From Campylobacteraceae bacterium (GTDB lineage: Bacteria > Campylobacterota > Campylobacteria > Campylobacterales > Sulfurovaceae): a stretch of DNA of 64,000 bases. The notes beneath the pieces are model-generated. The model was not told where the DNA came from and did no database searches. It saw only the letters and a program-made list of their open reading frames with translations. Where the stretch lies: contig JALWKO010000084.1 of the NCBI GenBank assembly GCA_027081405.1, positions 1-64,000 of the forward strand, read 5' to 3'. Shown piece after piece: positions 63,185 to 64,000 of this stretch. The first letter of the stretch is position 1. Every line of letters begins with the position of its first letter. The translations under genes and the position numbers were made by a program.

Positions 63185-64000
63185 ATGCGAGCCTTGCTGC
63201 GTACCGCCGCGTTATTGTCGGTTCTTCTGTCGTTTTTTCTCCATGCCGCCGCACCGGGGACCCTCATCGCCAATACCGCACATCTAAACTACCGGCTGGG
63301 GGATTTCGAGCACAACCTCAGCACCAATGAGGTCAAAAGCCGCGTCGCCTTCACCCCTGCGACGCTGCAGTTTCTACGGGTCCAAAGCGAAGGTTCCGCC
63401 GAGACGCTGCAGCGCACCTACTACCGAGACGGAGGGGCGGTGCGCCCCATGCCCCCGGCTACGCTCCCCGACGGCACGACGATCCCCACCCCCTCCGTGG
63501 TCGATATGAACGACACCGAACGCTACGCCCTGCGGGATCTGGTGATCGTCCGGGTGCAGGATCGGGACCGGGATCTCAACGCCAGCGCCGTCGACCGAAT
63601 CGACGTGAACGTGAGCAACCCCCGCACCGGAGAGAGCGAATCGCTGATCCTGCTCGAGACGGGGGAAAACACCGGCGTCTTCGTCGGATACCTCTTCGTC
63701 GATCCCGACGCCTCTGCGGGCCCCGACGGAGCGCTGCGTTGCGCCCCCCAGGACCGCATCCGCGCCCTCTACCTCGATCGTCCCGGTCCGACGCTGCTGG
63801 AGGATTGGGCCCGGATCGAAGGGAAACGAAGCGGTCTTTTCGTCACCAAGGCCCAATCCCGCGACACCGCCTCGATCGGAGATTTCGTCCGCTACACCCT
63901 CACCGTCACCAACCGCACCGGCATCGACCAACGCGACGTGCTGGTTGAAGACCGGCTCCCCGCGGGACTCAAATACCGCAAAGGTTCGATGCGGCTGGAC
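63185..64000 (+). CDS. Exported DUF11-type protein, N-terminal part (runs off the right edge)
   Basis: From ATG (AAAGGAGAGCCG in front) the frame is open for 272 codons to the window edge; the ORF track does not list it. MRALLRTAALLSVLLSFFLH is a signal peptide, followed by PGTLIANTAHLNYRLGDFEH, a variant of the shared module. Residues 90-190 form a further beta domain (LRDLVIVRVQDRDRDLNASA; ETGENTGVFVGYLFVDPDAS). From about 225 a DUF11 repeat starts (SIGDFVRYTLTVTNRTGIDQ). It is probably a long multi-repeat surface protein. Confidence 0.72.
   Translation, partial: MRALLRTAALLSVLLSFFLHAAAPGTLIANTAHLNYRLGDFEHNLSTNEVKSRVAFTPATLQFLRVQSEGSAETLQRTYYRDGGAVRPMPPATLPDGTTIPTPSVVDMNDTERYALRDLVIVRVQDRDRDLNASAVDRIDVNVSNPRTGESESLILLETGENTGVFVGYLFVDPDASAGPDGALRCAPQDRIRALYLDRPGPTLLEDWARIEGKRSGLFVTKAQSRDTASIGDFVRYTLTVTNRTGIDQRDVLVEDRLPAGLKYRKGSMRLD

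Overview
The window reads as a chromosomal segment of a fairly GC-rich member of the Campylobacterota (epsilonproteobacteria). The gene order supports this more than any single gene: argS-tatA-gmk, fabH-plsX-rpmF-yceD-ndk-ferredoxin, rplY-pth-lptF/G-lysA-pheA-hisC-dxs, clpS-clpA-aat-tal, aroA-ispH-rpsA-serA with pheS-pheT, and ccoS-ccoI are arrangements I know from Campylobacter, Helicobacter and Sulfurimonas relatives. Two of these neighbourhoods normally carry flagellar genes (fliF-fliG-fliH between hisC and dxs; fliR upstream of gmk), and here none is present, which suggests a non-motile lineage of the Sulfurovum/Nitratifractor kind. The genus is an inference.

Region 1 (1-6.5 kb) is accessory. 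It holds the end of an IS3-type element, a truncated gene, a DUF4160/DUF2442 chimera, a hicBA toxin-antitoxin pair, a Cas4-like/DEDD double nuclease (DUF2779) with a small unknown gene, a divergent WYL regulator with an inverted-repeat operator, mscL, luxS, and a Phd/VapC-type pair. Region 2 (6.5-32 kb) is dense housekeeping DNA, mostly on the minus strand and largely with overlapping start and stop codons: argS, tatA, gmk, tRNA-Arg, a MagIII-like glycosylase, fatty acid/phospholipid genes, ndk, metK, the lysA-pheA-hisC-dxs amino acid/isoprenoid operon, lptF/G, pth, rplY, and the clpS-clpA-aat-tal-pilT operon. Divergent from clpS is bioD-pyrB-pabB.

Region 3 (32-46 kb) is the most variable part. 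A decayed outer-membrane barrel gene follows pabB. A 2,196-codon cadherin-repeat/RTX surface protein gene follows, whose 5' end has been cut by a RAYT (REP-associated Y1 transposase) element. After efp comes a four-gene efflux operon in which the RND pump is encoded as two half-proteins with overlapping ATGA junctions.

Region 4 (46-60 kb) returns to core genes: serA, rpsA, ispH, aroA, pheT, pheS, a HIT protein, an exosortase-like membrane protein, ccoS, ccoI and leuC. Region 5 (60.3-64 kb) is a plus-strand cluster of exported DUF11-type proteins sharing an N-terminal module; the last one runs off the window.

I found no CRISPR array, rRNA, prophage or complete IS apart from the RAYT element. 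The best candidates for something unusual are the split RND pump, the RAYT-truncated giant adhesin, the nuclease/WYL locus, the flagellar gap filled by an 82-codon ORF, and the DUF11 cluster together with a lone exosortase-like gene.
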